From: Vallitalea pronyensis
Lineage (GTDB): Bacteria; Bacillota; Clostridia; Lachnospirales; Vallitaleaceae
NCBI RefSeq assembly: GCF_018141445.1
Contig: NZ_CP058649.1
Span: 2,561,001 to 2,625,000, forward strand
DNA length: 64,000 nucleotides
Reading direction: 5' to 3'
The notes under the pieces were generated by a model. The model did not search any database, was not told where the DNA came from, and saw only the letters and a list, made by a program, of their open reading frames with translations. Each line of letters begins with the position of its first letter. Position 1 is the first letter of the stretch. The position numbers and the translations under genes are program-made. Shown piece by piece: positions 1 to 8,379 of the stretch.

Positions 1-441
1 GCTTATGGACCACGGGCTCATGGGATTAAGAAAAAAAGTCAATTAAATGAAATCGTTGAAAAAAGTTTACGCAGAGCGGCTATATGGGATGAAGTAAAGG
101 ACCGGCTTAAAAGAAATGCTCTTGGATTATCTGGTGGTCAACAACAGAGAATCTGTATAGCTAGAGCATTAGCTGTGGAACCAGAAGTATTACTTATGGA
201 TGAACCTACCTCAGCTCTTGATCCCATATCCACATTAAAGATAGAAGACTTGGCTACTGAATTGAAGAAGGATTATTCCATTATTATCGTAACACACAAT
301 ATGCAGCAAGCTGCACGTATATCCGATAAGACAGCTTTCTTCTTGTTAGGCGAGTTACTTGAATATGGTGAAACGGATAAATTGTTTAGTAATCCGGTGA
401 ATGAGAAGACAGAAGCGTACATCACAGGGCGTTTTGGTTGA
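1..441 (+). CDS. pstB: Phosphate ABC transporter ATPase PstB, 3' part
   Basis: This is the C-terminal 146 residues of the ATPase that powers high-affinity phosphate import through PstSCAB; the 5' end lies outside the window. The frame is open from base 1. It shows the ABC signature LSGGQQQR, a Walker B segment [11 protein letters not shown] and the switch histidine in THN, in the order and spacing usual for PstB, and ends with ITGRFG, typical of the family. phoU follows 42 bases later, the normal pst-phoU order. Identification as PstB rather than another ABC ATPase rests on the motif context and the phoU/phoPR neighbours. Confidence 0.95.
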   Translation, partial: AYGPRAHGIKKKSQLNEIVEKSLRRAAIWDEVKDRLKRNALGLSGGQQQRICIARALAVEPEVLLMDEPTSALDPISTLKIEDLATELKKDYSIIIVTHNMQQAARISDKTAFFLLGELLEYGETDKLFSNPVNEKTEAYITGRFG

Positions 442-483
442 TAGACGTACATTTTTAAGAATAGTGAAAGGGTGAAGTGTTAG

Positions 484-1131
484 ATGCCAGCGAGATTTGT
501 TTTTGAGCAGAAATTACAACAGTTACATCAAGATTTAATCAAGATGGAGGCAGTTGTTGAAAGATCCTTAGATGATGCTATTAAAGCATTGAAAAAACAG
601 GATGTTGAGCTTGCTAAAGAAGTTATTAAGCGAGATGATGAGATTGACCGGATGGAGTTAGTCTTGGAGAAGGAATGTCTATTACTTATTGTTAGACAGC
701 AGCCCATGGCGGCAGACCTTAGAGATATTGCAGCGGTACTTAAGATTATTACAGATCTTGAGCGAATAGGTGATCACTGTACAGATATTTCAGAGTATAC
801 CATTAGATTAGCCAATGAAAAGTATGTTAAACCATTAGTGCACATACCTGAGATGGCTGAAGAAGTGAAGAAGATGATTAAAGATACCATTGATAGTTGT
901 GTTAATAAAGACATTGAACTTGCAAAAGATGTATGTGCTAGAGATGACCGTATTGATAATTATTTTGATACCATAGTTGAGGAGCTTACAACCATTATGG
1001 CATCTAATCCAGATGTGGTTAAGCAATGTACGGATTTCTTGTTCATTGTCAAGTACCTTGAACGTATGGGAGACCATGCCACCAACATCGCAGAATGGAT
1101 AATTTTCACAGTTACTGGAGAACATATATAG
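484..1131 (+). CDS. phoU: Phosphate signalling protein PhoU
   Basis: A 215-residue cytoplasmic protein of normal PhoU length. PhoU couples the Pst transporter to the PhoR kinase and damps the phosphate-starvation response. Two homologous helical-bundle repeats are visible, each with the family metal-binding signature: ERIGDHCTDISEY near residues 93-105 and ERMGDHATNIAEW near 192-204. The ATG is preceded by AAAGGGTG about 8 bases upstream. It probably shares an mRNA with pstB. A hairpin follows at 1153-1188, then the PhoP/PhoR-type pair, so the whole segment reads as a phosphate-control locus. Confidence 0.95.
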   Translation: MPARFVFEQKLQQLHQDLIKMEAVVERSLDDAIKALKKQDVELAKEVIKRDDEIDRMELVLEKECLLLIVRQQPMAADLRDIAAVLKIITDLERIGDHCTDISEYTIRLANEKYVKPLVHIPEMAEEVKKMIKDTIDSCVNKDIELAKDVCARDDRIDNYFDTIVEELTTIMASNPDVVKQCTDFLFIVKYLERMGDHATNIAEWIIFTVTGEHI

Positions 1132-1152
1132 AAACATTGGATTTTCCCCCCT

Positions 1153-1188
1153 CATAAATAATTGCTAAATTTTTAGCAATTATTTATG
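1153..1188. terminator. Perfect 17-bp inverted repeat after phoU
   Basis: CATAAATAATTGCTAAA (1153-1169) and its exact reverse complement (1172-1188) are separated by two bases. It sits 21 bases after the phoU stop. The arms are AT-rich and there is no long T-run outside the stem, so termination may be partial. It could alternatively be an mRNA-stabilising hairpin. Confidence 0.55.
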
Positions 1189-1237
1189 CTATAAAGAGAT
1201 GTTCGATAGATTGCATAATGATGATTTTGGAAAATTA

Positions 1238-1246
1238 TGTTATACT
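1238..1246 (+). promoter_or_regulatory. Extended -10 promoter for the phoP-like gene
   Basis: TGTTATACT at 1238-1246 is an extended -10 (TGn followed by TATACT) about 50 bases before the response-regulator start. No good -35 is seen 16-18 bases upstream, which would fit an activated promoter such as an autoregulated Pho promoter. That last point is inference. Confidence 0.4.
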
Positions 1247-1295
1247 ATCAATAATCACATGACCAGATAGGGAATGAACAAAGGAGGTGTATTCT

Positions 1296-2000
1296 ATGGG
1301 CAAAGGAAGAATACTTATTGTTGATGACGAAGTCCATATTTTAGAGTTATTACGCTACAATCTAGAAAGTAATGGTTATCAGGTGGTAGAAGCGGATACA
1401 GGCGAAAGCGCTCTAGCCATATTAGAGCATACACATGTGGAACTTGTGCTTTTGGACTTAATGCTTCCAGGTATAGATGGTTTGGAAGTCCTTAGGAAAA
1501 TTAGGCAATCTGAAGAATTAACCCATTTACCTGTGATCATGCTTACAGCTAAAAATAAAGAGTTTGATACAGTGATTGGCCTTGAATTAGGTGCTGATGA
1601 TTATATAGGGAAACCTTTTGGTGTGCATGAATTATTAGCTAGAATAAAAGCTGTTAGGCGTAGGGCAAAAGAAGTAGCTGCGCCAAAAGAATCAGGGCAA
1701 GATGATACCTTAGAAATAGATGATCTAACCATTAATAAATCCACTCATGAAGTCATCATTAGAGGTGAACATCTAGAGTTACCCCTTAAAGAATTTGAGC
1801 TATTAACTTTATTAGCCAGTAATCGAGGTCGGGTATTTGACCGAGAGTATCTGCTGGAAAAAATATGGGGTTATGATTATTATGGTGAAACACGTACAGT
1901 GGATGTTCATATTCGAAGTCTTAGAAAGAAATTAGAGTTAGATGATAAGAATCCAAAGCATATAAAAACCGTCAGAGGTGTAGGTTATAAATATAAGTAG
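1296..2000 (+). CDS. phoP: PhoP/PhoB-like response regulator
   Basis: A 234-residue OmpR/PhoB-class response regulator. The receiver domain (about 1-120) has the acidic pair D10-D11, phospho-acceptor D54 in LLDLML, a conserved T in MLTAK and K in GKPFG. The C-terminal winged helix (about 135-232) carries EFELLTLL and VDVHIRSLRKKL, and ends GVGYKY as usual for the family. I place the start at ATG 1296, because AAAGGAGGTG at 1280-1289 is its ribosome binding site; an upstream GTG at 1287 lies inside that site. The histidine kinase follows on the same strand. Neighbouring pstB-phoU makes a phosphate-starvation role very likely. Confidence 0.92.
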   Translation: MGKGRILIVDDEVHILELLRYNLESNGYQVVEADTGESALAILEHTHVELVLLDLMLPGIDGLEVLRKIRQSEELTHLPVIMLTAKNKEFDTVIGLELGADDYIGKPFGVHELLARIKAVRRRAKEVAAPKESGQDDTLEIDDLTINKSTHEVIIRGEHLELPLKEFELLTLLASNRGRVFDREYLLEKIWGYDYYGETRTVDVHIRSLRKKLELDDKNPKHIKTVRGVGYKYK

Positions 2001-2086
2001 ATTGGTATGATTTTACCAAGTGATGATGTATCTGTCATAGCTTGGTAACGGGTATACCCTTAATGCTAAGCAAAGGATGTGAATGC

Positions 2087-3844
2087 ATGCAAAAAAAACT
2101 CATGACCACCTATTTATTCATTATATCTGTTACCATGGTTGTTGCAATCATTATATCATGGCACAAAGGTAATGAACATATACAAGAAACCATACAAAAG
2201 GATACGCAGGTACAGGGTATCCTTCTATTAGAATTGCTAAAGAAAGAGCCAGAAGGTGAAGCCATTGATTTTCAAGCTTATGCAAACTGGTATGCAGAAC
2301 AAGCAAATGTACGGCTCACGATTATAGATAAGGAGGGAACCGTGGTTGCTGATTCCGATGAAGATTATCAAGTAATGGATAACCATGCATATCGAGATGA
2401 AGTAGCTGAGGCTCTAAAGGGAAGAACAGTCTCACGGATTCGCTATAGCAAAACCATTGGAATCCCTTATCTCTATACAGCCATGCCCATGGATTTAGCA
2501 AATTTTGATGGTGTTTTACGTATATCTGTTCCCTTAACAACCGTTAAAAATAGTGCGATGGAAATGGTACGTTATGTATTATATGGTATTTTGATTGGAG
2601 CAATTATTGCTATTGTCGTTGCTTTTCTTGTAACAAGGCGATTTATGGAACCTCTAAAAGAGTTAACAGATGCTGCAACACGTATATCTGAAGGTGATTA
2701 TGATAATAAAATTTACATGCGTCATAACGATGAGCGAGGAAAACTGGCTCATGCTTTCAATGAAATGACCATTAAGTTAAAGTTAAATATGTGGAATCTA
2801 AGAAAAAGAAATGAGGAGTTTGAAGCGGTTTTAAGCAGTATGATTAACGGTCTAATTGCTGTCGATGAGCAATATCATGTTTTTCTTGCCAACGAACAGG
2901 CTAAAGCCATATTAGGTGTTGAGGGTTCGTTACTTGATAAATCCATATATGAAGTCATCCGTAATACAACCATCTACCATGTACTAGAAAAATCCATAGA
3001 ACAACAAGAATACATTGTTGATGATACCATTATTGCAGATGAAAAAGAGAGGGTTATTCGGGTCTATGCTAACCCCATCTATAAACACAAAAGTGCCAGC
3101 AGAACTTTAGGAACCTTATTAGTCATCCAAGATGTTACCGATATACGCAAGCTTGAGACCATGCGAAAGGATTTTGTGTCCAATGTTACCCATGAACTGA
3201 ATACACCTTTAACATCCATTAGAGGCTTTGTGGATACCTTAAAGCATGGTGCAATCAGTGATGAAAAGATTGCAAATCGATTCCTAGATATTATTGATAT
3301 TGAAACGGAACGTTTATCGTTATTAATTCAAGATATATTATCCCTATCTGCTATCGAAAGCACGGATCAGGATAAGCGGGTTGATGAATATGATATTAAA
3401 GAGATTATTGATGAAGTCCTTGATATTTTAGAGCCCAAAATAAAAAAGAAGAATATTGAGATCATTAATGATATTAATCAAGGGTTGACCTACAGGTGTA
3501 ATCGTGATCGTATTAAGCAATTGTTTATTAATTTATTAGATAATGCCATTAAATATACGGAAAAAGGGCAAGTCGGCATAACGTGTTCTCGTGATGAACA
3601 AGGGTTGAAGATTGATATATGGGACACAGGTATAGGCATTGAAGAAGAACATATTCCTCGTCTTTTTGAGCGGTTTTATCGTGTGGATAAGGGACGTTCA
3701 AGGAACATGGGTGGAACAGGATTAGGTTTATCCATTGTGAAGCATATTGTGGAGTTGTATAAGGGGCGTATAGATGTGGTTAGTCGTGTGGGGGAAGGTA
3801 GTCGGTTTGTTATTTTTTTGCCGTATGGTGAGGTGAATGAATAA
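2087..3844 (+). CDS. phoR: PhoR-like sensor histidine kinase
   Basis: A 585-residue membrane sensor kinase. In order: TM1 (about 7-25), an extracytoplasmic segment of about 125 residues, TM2 (about 163-184), HAMP, a PAS-like domain (about 255-350), HisKA with phospho-accepting H369 in NVTHELNTPL, and an HATPase domain with the N box LLDNAIKY, G1 box DTGIGIEE and G2 box GGTGLGLSI. That is the standard PhoR architecture. I choose ATG 2087 because AAAGGATG lies 8 bases upstream; TTG 2042 and ATG 2063 have no comparable site. It pairs with the preceding response regulator. Phosphate as the signal is inferred from pstB-phoU next door. Confidence 0.9.
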   Translation: MQKKLMTTYLFIISVTMVVAIIISWHKGNEHIQETIQKDTQVQGILLLELLKKEPEGEAIDFQAYANWYAEQANVRLTIIDKEGTVVADSDEDYQVMDNHAYRDEVAEALKGRTVSRIRYSKTIGIPYLYTAMPMDLANFDGVLRISVPLTTVKNSAMEMVRYVLYGILIGAIIAIVVAFLVTRRFMEPLKELTDAATRISEGDYDNKIYMRHNDERGKLAHAFNEMTIKLKLNMWNLRKRNEEFEAVLSSMINGLIAVDEQYHVFLANEQAKAILGVEGSLLDKSIYEVIRNTTIYHVLEKSIEQQEYIVDDTIIADEKERVIRVYANPIYKHKSASRTLGTLLVIQDVTDIRKLETMRKDFVSNVTHELNTPLTSIRGFVDTLKHGAISDEKIANRFLDIIDIETERLSLLIQDILSLSAIESTDQDKRVDEYDIKEIIDEVLDILEPKIKKKNIEIINDINQGLTYRCNRDRIKQLFINLLDNAIKYTEKGQVGITCSRDEQGLKIDIWDTGIGIEEEHIPRLFERFYRVDKGRSRNMGGTGLGLSIVKHIVELYKGRIDVVSRVGEGSRFVIFLPYGEVNE

Positions 3845-3893
3845 AAGATTTATGTTAGATTGTGATAAGTGATAGGTTATGTGCAAGACGTTC

Positions 3894-4092
3894 GTAGATG
3901 GATAGGTATTAATTAATAGACTTCCGTTAAATAATGTAAGACATACTAAGCCCATAGCTAGGTCCATAGCTAAAACTTAAGAACTCCCTACGGTCAGACA
4001 CTTAAGTTTCTTAACGCAATGGACCTAGCTATGGGCTAAGAATGTCTAGTCATTATTTAAAAGTCGCTATTAATTAATACCTATCCATCTAC
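3894..4092. repeat. 199-bp imperfect palindrome, copy 1, with 45-bp core
   Basis: The outer 26 bases (3894-3919) are the exact reverse complement of 4067-4092. Inner parts pair too, with a few mismatches and offset bases: the segment ending in CCCATAGCTAGGTCCA (about 3951-3966) matches TGGACCTAGCTATGGG (about 4020-4035). At the centre is a 45-bp core (3972-4016), itself bounded by AAACTTAAG and CTTAAGTTT around a 19-base loop (3982-4000). The region has no credible ORF. The same core recurs inverted at 4280-4324. Confidence 0.85.
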
Positions 4093-4202
4093 TAGTGTGG
4101 TGCCAATAGTTTCTTTGGGATATATAGATGATAAGTACTCACTATAGGTTTATAGGTACGCTCTTAAAGAAAAAATATAGCTTATCTTATGTACTAGCCT
4201 AG

Positions 4203-4401
4203 TAGATGTATGACATACTGGAAATACGTGATTTTTAAAGCATTAAATAGAAACACTTAATGAATGCTAAGTGAATTACCGTTAAGAAACTTAAGTGTCT
4301 GACCGTAGGGAGTTCTTAAGTTTTAGGTAATTAACTTAGTATGAATTTAGTGTTTCTTTAATGCTTTAATATGAACGTGTTTCCAGTATGTCATACACCT
4401 A
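4203..4401. repeat. 199-bp imperfect palindrome, copy 2, same core inverted
   Basis: The outer 22 bases (4203-4224) pair with 4380-4401 at 21 of 22 positions. Further in, AAAGCATTAAA pairs with TTTAATGCTTT, and GTGAATTACC with GGTAATTAAC. The 45-bp core at 4280-4324 is the exact reverse complement of the core in copy 1 and again sits at the exact centre. The arms do not match those of copy 1, yet the element has the same length. No gene is visible here. Confidence 0.85.
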
Positions 4402-4510
4402 CGGCAATATGACAAGAAAAAAACTAATACATCCAAACATCAAACTATATCCATGTAAGTAAAATCAATTTTAAATCTTAGTAAATTAATTCTTGAAAAT
4501 AAAATAATAC

Positions 4511-4539
4511 TTGATTTTATATCAAAAGTATACTATAAT
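4511..4539 (+). promoter_or_regulatory. Promoter of the GH65 phosphorylase gene
   Basis: TTGATT (4511-4516) and a perfect TATAAT (4534-4539) are 17 bases apart. The predicted start of transcription near 4546 lies immediately before a LacI-type operator, the same arrangement as at the transporter promoter at 8101-8129. Confidence 0.8.
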
Positions 4540-4550
4540 TTTAGACATTG

Positions 4551-4566
4551 ACGCAACCGTTTGCAC
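4551..4566 (+). promoter_or_regulatory. LacI-family operator downstream of the GH65 promoter
   Basis: The 12-mer GCAACCGTTTGC (4553-4564) fits GCAAnCGnTTGC and is the exact reverse complement of the operator at 8141-8152. It lies 13 bases after the -10 box, so a bound repressor would block transcription. The repressor encoded at 6956-7954 is the likely ligand; a CcpA cre site is a weaker alternative. Confidence 0.75.
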
Positions 4567-4595
4567 AACAAGTAATAATTAGGTGGGTGAAAGAC

Positions 4596-6887
4596 GTGAA
4601 AGAGTATTTTAAAATTGATGAATGGCTTATTATAGAAGATGGATTTGACCCTGACTATAACCGCGTTGCAGAGAGCGCAATGAGCCTTGGTAATGGACAC
4701 ATGGGTATGCGTGGTAACTTTGAAGAAACATACTCCGGTGATAGCCTTAGAGGAACTTATTATGCTGGTATCTATTATCCAGATAAAACCAAAGTGGGAT
4801 GGTGGAAAAATGGCTATCCAGAATGGTTTGCAAAGGTACTTAATGGTACCAATGTTCTGGGAATTGGTGTGCACATTAATGGATTAGAACTGGATTTGGC
4901 AACATGCGAAGTCTATGATTTTAAACGTGTGCTTAACATGCAGCATGGCTATTTAGAAAGAAGTTTTATTGCAGTTGATAAGAATAATCATAAAACACAG
5001 GTAAGTAGCAAAAGGTTTTTGAGTATGGCGGATTCAGAGATAGGTGCTATTGCTTATTCAGTTAAACCTTTAAACTACACAGGAACCATTAAGCTAACAC
5101 CTTATTTAGATGGTAAAGTTGTCAATGAGGATTCCAATTATGATGAGTTTTTCTGGGAAGAAGTAGAGAAAAAAGTTGACGATAACAGCTGTTATTTAAC
5201 CATGGGAACCAAAAAGCTAGGGTTTCAGTTATCATGTGCAATGACCTATGATATCTTAATTAATGGACAAAGGTCTGCATGCCAATATGGGACCCAATCC
5301 AAAGATAATTATGTAGGCTATGTCATTGAAAAAGTGGTAGGAAAAGATGAGACATTAACCCTTCTAAAATATTTTTCAGCTGTTTCTAATAGAGATTATG
5401 ACAATGAAAAGCTTGCTATGAAAGCCGTAGAAGCAGTGAATAGAGCCCATACATCTGGCTATGAAAAGCTATTTGATGCGCATGTAGCCACATGGGAGGA
5501 GAAATGGCATAAGAATGATATTACCATCACAGGTGATGCCGAAGCCCAGCAAGGGATTCGATTTAATATTTTCCATTTGAATCAAACCTATACAGGTGAG
5601 GATCAGCGGTTGAATATTGGACCTAAAGGTTTTACAGGTGAAAAGTATGGCGGCAGTACATACTGGGATACAGAAGCTTATTGCTTGCCATTCTACTTAA
5701 GTACAGCGCCTAGTCACATTGCTAGGAATTTACTTATATACCGTTACAATCACTTAGAAAAAGCAAAAGAAAATGCTGCTCGTTTAGGCTTGAAAGGGGC
5801 ACTTTATCCCATGGTGACCATGAATGGAGAAGAGTGTCATAATGAATGGGAGATTACCTTTGAAGAAATTCATAGAAACGGCGCCATTGCTTACGCCATC
5901 TATAACTATATTAACTATACAGGTGATAAAGGTTATTTAGCAGAGTATGGCATCGATGTCTTAGTGGAAATAAGCAGGTTTTGGGCAGATCGTGTGACGT
6001 ATAACCCTCGAAAAGAGCAATACATGATTCTAGGGGTAACGGGTCCTAATGAATATGAAAACAACGTTAACAATAACTGGTACACCAATACCATTGCCTC
6101 TTGGACAATGGAATATACGCAAGAAGCTCTTGCTTATCTGAAAGAAGAACATCCTGAGACCTGTGAGGATGCCATAAAACGCCTTGCACTGAAGGATGAA
6201 GAGATAAAAAAATGGCAAGATATTATCCAGAAGATGTATTATCCTATTATTGAAGATGAAGGTGTTTTTGCTCAACAAGATGGTTATATGGATAAAGAAC
6301 AGATACTTGTTGAAGAGTTAGACAAAAGGCATTTACCTCTTAATCAAAAATGGTCATGGGATCGTATTTTGAGGTCTTGCTTTATTAAGCAAGCAGATGT
6401 ATTACAAGGGATCTATTTCTTCAATGAGCGTTATGATTTAGAGACCATCAAACGTAATTTTGATTTTTATGAGCCAAGAACAGTACATGAATCATCCCTA
6501 TCACCTTGTATCTATGGCATTATCGCAAGTCAATTAGGCTATGAGGAAAAAGCTTATGGGTTATACTTAAGAACAGCAAGACTTGATTTGGATAATTATA
6601 ATCATGACACGGAAGACGGCCTTCATATTACAAGTATGGCAGGAACATGGATGTCTGTTGTCCATGGTTTTGGCGGGCTTAAAGTGGTGAATAACACCTT
6701 GCATCTAGCACCATTTCTACCTCAATTATGGAAGAAATACTCTTTTAGAGTTGTCTTTAGAGATTGTTTGATAAAAGTAACGGTAGATGACCGTGTAACC
6801 ATCTGCTTAGAGGATGGAGAAGCACTCTCCATTATGGTATATGACCAACATATTGAGGTGACAAGGGACCAAGCCATCACATTATAA
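4596..6887 (+). CDS. GH65 disaccharide phosphorylase, kojibiose phosphorylase-like
   Basis: A cytoplasmic family-65 glycoside phosphorylase of 763 residues, which would split an alpha-glucosyl disaccharide with inorganic phosphate to beta-glucose-1-phosphate and a free sugar. The N-terminal beta-sandwich (about 1-270) is followed by an (alpha/alpha)6 barrel. E486 in GPNEYE is at the position of the catalytic acid in characterised GH65 phosphorylases, and ECHNEWEIT resembles kojibiose phosphorylases rather than the HDEAE-type maltose enzymes. GTG 4596 is chosen because AGGTGG lies 9 bases upstream; a TTG at 4548 would be inside the operator region. The facing LacI repressor and the sugar importer downstream share operators with it. 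Trehalose or nigerose phosphorylase cannot be excluded. Confidence 0.85.
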   Translation: MKEYFKIDEWLIIEDGFDPDYNRVAESAMSLGNGHMGMRGNFEETYSGDSLRGTYYAGIYYPDKTKVGWWKNGYPEWFAKVLNGTNVLGIGVHINGLELDLATCEVYDFKRVLNMQHGYLERSFIAVDKNNHKTQVSSKRFLSMADSEIGAIAYSVKPLNYTGTIKLTPYLDGKVVNEDSNYDEFFWEEVEKKVDDNSCYLTMGTKKLGFQLSCAMTYDILINGQRSACQYGTQSKDNYVGYVIEKVVGKDETLTLLKYFSAVSNRDYDNEKLAMKAVEAVNRAHTSGYEKLFDAHVATWEEKWHKNDITITGDAEAQQGIRFNIFHLNQTYTGEDQRLNIGPKGFTGEKYGGSTYWDTEAYCLPFYLSTAPSHIARNLLIYRYNHLEKAKENAARLGLKGALYPMVTMNGEECHNEWEITFEEIHRNGAIAYAIYNYINYTGDKGYLAEYGIDVLVEISRFWADRVTYNPRKEQYMILGVTGPNEYENNVNNNWYTNTIASWTMEYTQEALAYLKEEHPETCEDAIKRLALKDEEIKKWQDIIQKMYYPIIEDEGVFAQQDGYMDKEQILVEELDKRHLPLNQKWSWDRILRSCFIKQADVLQGIYFFNERYDLETIKRNFDFYEPRTVHESSLSPCIYGIIASQLGYEEKAYGLYLRTARLDLDNYNHDTEDGLHITSMAGTWMSVVHGFGGLKVVNNTLHLAPFLPQLWKKYSFRVVFRDCLIKVTVDDRVTICLEDGEALSIMVYDQHIEVTRDQAITL

Positions 6888-6892
6888 AATAA

Positions 6893-6960
6893 CGCGTATC
6901 AAAACTTTAGCCAATTCCTCTTAGGTAGCGAGGGTAGCGTTTTGATACGCGCTTTTTATT
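6893..6960. terminator. Bidirectional terminator between convergent genes
   Basis: CGCGTATCAAAAC (6893-6905) pairs exactly with GTTTTGATACGCG (6939-6951), followed by CTTTTTATTT on the plus strand. On the minus strand the stem is followed by TTATTTTAT. It serves both the GH65 gene and the facing repressor gene. Confidence 0.85.
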
Positions 6961-7954
6961 TAGTGGAATCCCGTTCAACTAATTTCGTATTAATGATATA
7001 GTTATTTGTTTCAATGGCTTCTTTTTCAATCTGTGATATAAGGAGCTTAGAGGCAAACATACCCAACTTTTCAGCATTAATATCAACAGAAGTTATACTA
7101 GGGGTTTTATATTGAGATAACAACGTATTGTTAAATCCAACTAAAGAAACTTGGTCAAGATTTTTTTCATGAAGAGCACGCTGGACACCAAATGCAATTA
7201 AATCATCGGTTGTTACAATGGCATCTGGTTGTTTATAACCCAGTATATCCATTGTGGCTTCGTAAGCTGCTTCTTCTGTATAATCTTTCTCATATATGAG
7301 GTTAAGGTCCATGTCTATACCATTGGATTTTAAAGCTTTGAGATAGCCTAGCAAGCGGTATTTGGTTACTTTAAACTCATGAGAACCGCCAATAAAACCA
7401 ATGGTTTTCTTCCCTTTTTTAATCAGCATATCCACAACATCAAACATGGCATTCACATTATCATTATCTACCCAATAGGTAAGTTTTTCGTCATCTGGTC
7501 GACCTATCACAACAAAGGGATGCTTTTTTTCTTGTAAAAAAGCAATACGCTTATCATTATCTTTTACCGTAGTCAGTATAATACCGTCTACCCATTTACT
7601 CCCTACAAGGTCCGTTAATACATCCACCTCATCTTCCTCTATTTCAGCGTGCGTAAAGAGAATGTAATAGCCTTTTTTCTTAGCGTATGCGCTAATGCCA
7701 CGCATGGCTTGAACAAAAAATGGGTTAAGTAAGAGATCTGAATCTGAACCAGGTAATAAAAGCCCGATCGTATGTGTTGTTTGGTTTGTTAGACTACGTG
7801 CAATAAGATTTGGTTGGTAATTGAGTTCTGCCATTGCTGCACGAACACGTTCCTTGGTAGCATCGCTGATGCGAGAGTTATCTGAGATAACACGTGATAC
7901 AGTCGAGGGGGAAACGTTTGCACGGTTGGCAACATCTTTGATTGTCACAGGCAT
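6956..7954 (-). CDS. LacI/GalR-family transcriptional repressor
   Basis: A 332-residue repressor. The N-terminal HTH (about 3-23, IKDVANRANVSPSTVSRVIS) and hinge (LNYQPNLIARSL) are followed by a periplasmic-binding-protein-like sugar domain (from about 60, TIGLLLPG). It lies between the GH65 gene and the ABC transporter. Three sites of the form GCAAnCGnTTGC lie in front of those two units (4553, 8141, 8343), so it most likely represses both until the cognate disaccharide or a derivative binds. The effector sugar cannot be read from sequence. The ribosome binding site AAAGGATG precedes the start. Confidence 0.9.
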   Translation of the reverse strand: MPVTIKDVANRANVSPSTVSRVISDNSRISDATKERVRAAMAELNYQPNLIARSLTNQTTHTIGLLLPGSDSDLLLNPFFVQAMRGISAYAKKKGYYILFTHAEIEEDEVDVLTDLVGSKWVDGIILTTVKDNDKRIAFLQEKKHPFVVIGRPDDEKLTYWVDNDNVNAMFDVVDMLIKKGKKTIGFIGGSHEFKVTKYRLLGYLKALKSNGIDMDLNLIYEKDYTEEAAYEATMDILGYKQPDAIVTTDDLIAFGVQRALHEKNLDQVSLVGFNNTLLSQYKTPSITSVDINAEKLGMFASKLLISQIEKEAIETNNYIINTKLVERDSTK

Positions 7955-8100
7955 GAGTACACATCCTTTTTATTTCATTTTGTACAAACATTATAGCGTA
8001 CTAAAGAAACAAAAGCAAGGAAAATGCTTGCCAAGCTTCCATTATAACAACATTTGTGGACAGTTAATAAATTAAAGCTTGGTTTAACATGATTTTTTTG

Positions 8101-8129
8101 TTGACAATTTATAATGAACGTGATATACT
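8101..8129 (+). promoter_or_regulatory. Main promoter of the sugar ABC transporter
   Basis: TTGACA (8101-8106) and TATACT (8124-8129) are 17 bases apart, a near-consensus sigma-A promoter. The expected transcript has a leader of about 240 nt before the lipoprotein gene. Confidence 0.85.
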
Positions 8130-8136
8130 GCAATTG

Positions 8137-8156
8137 TGACGCAAACGGTTGCATAA
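8137..8156 (+). promoter_or_regulatory. LacI-family operator after the transporter promoter
   Basis: TGACGCAAACGGTTGCATAA contains GCAAACGGTTGC at 8141-8152, the exact inverse of the operator before the GH65 gene. It begins about 11 bases after the -10 box, so the two promoters share geometry as well as sequence. Confidence 0.8.
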
Positions 8157-8301
8157 AATTTATCAATGAGTGATTTATCATACAGAATCACGATGGCATA
8201 TGTCATCCTTACATCGGCAAATGATAAATTATTTATTTGATAATCATGACTAAATAAGGATTCCATCCGATAAAGAACTCAGAGAAAAAAGTATAGTTTT
8301 A

Positions 8302-8354
8302 TAATTATAGGTAAGCCTATAATTAACTTTTATATCAAACGCGCAAGCGATTGC
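8302..8354 (+). promoter_or_regulatory. Leader hairpin and third LacI-type operator
   Basis: A 10-bp perfect inverted repeat (8302-8311 with 8316-8325, loop TAAG) is followed by GCGCAAGCGATTGCGC, which contains GCAAGCGATTGC at 8343-8354. The latter fits the same operator consensus and lies just before the lipoprotein ribosome binding site (AAGGGG). It may allow DNA looping with the 8141 site; this is inference. Confidence 0.6.
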
Positions 8355-8379
8355 GCTAATAAGAAAAGGGGTAGATAAC

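Noticed and set aside
835..1155. Minus-strand ORF of 106 codons opposite phoU
   Set aside because: It lies inside phoU on the other strand, has no ribosome binding site, and resembles no protein.
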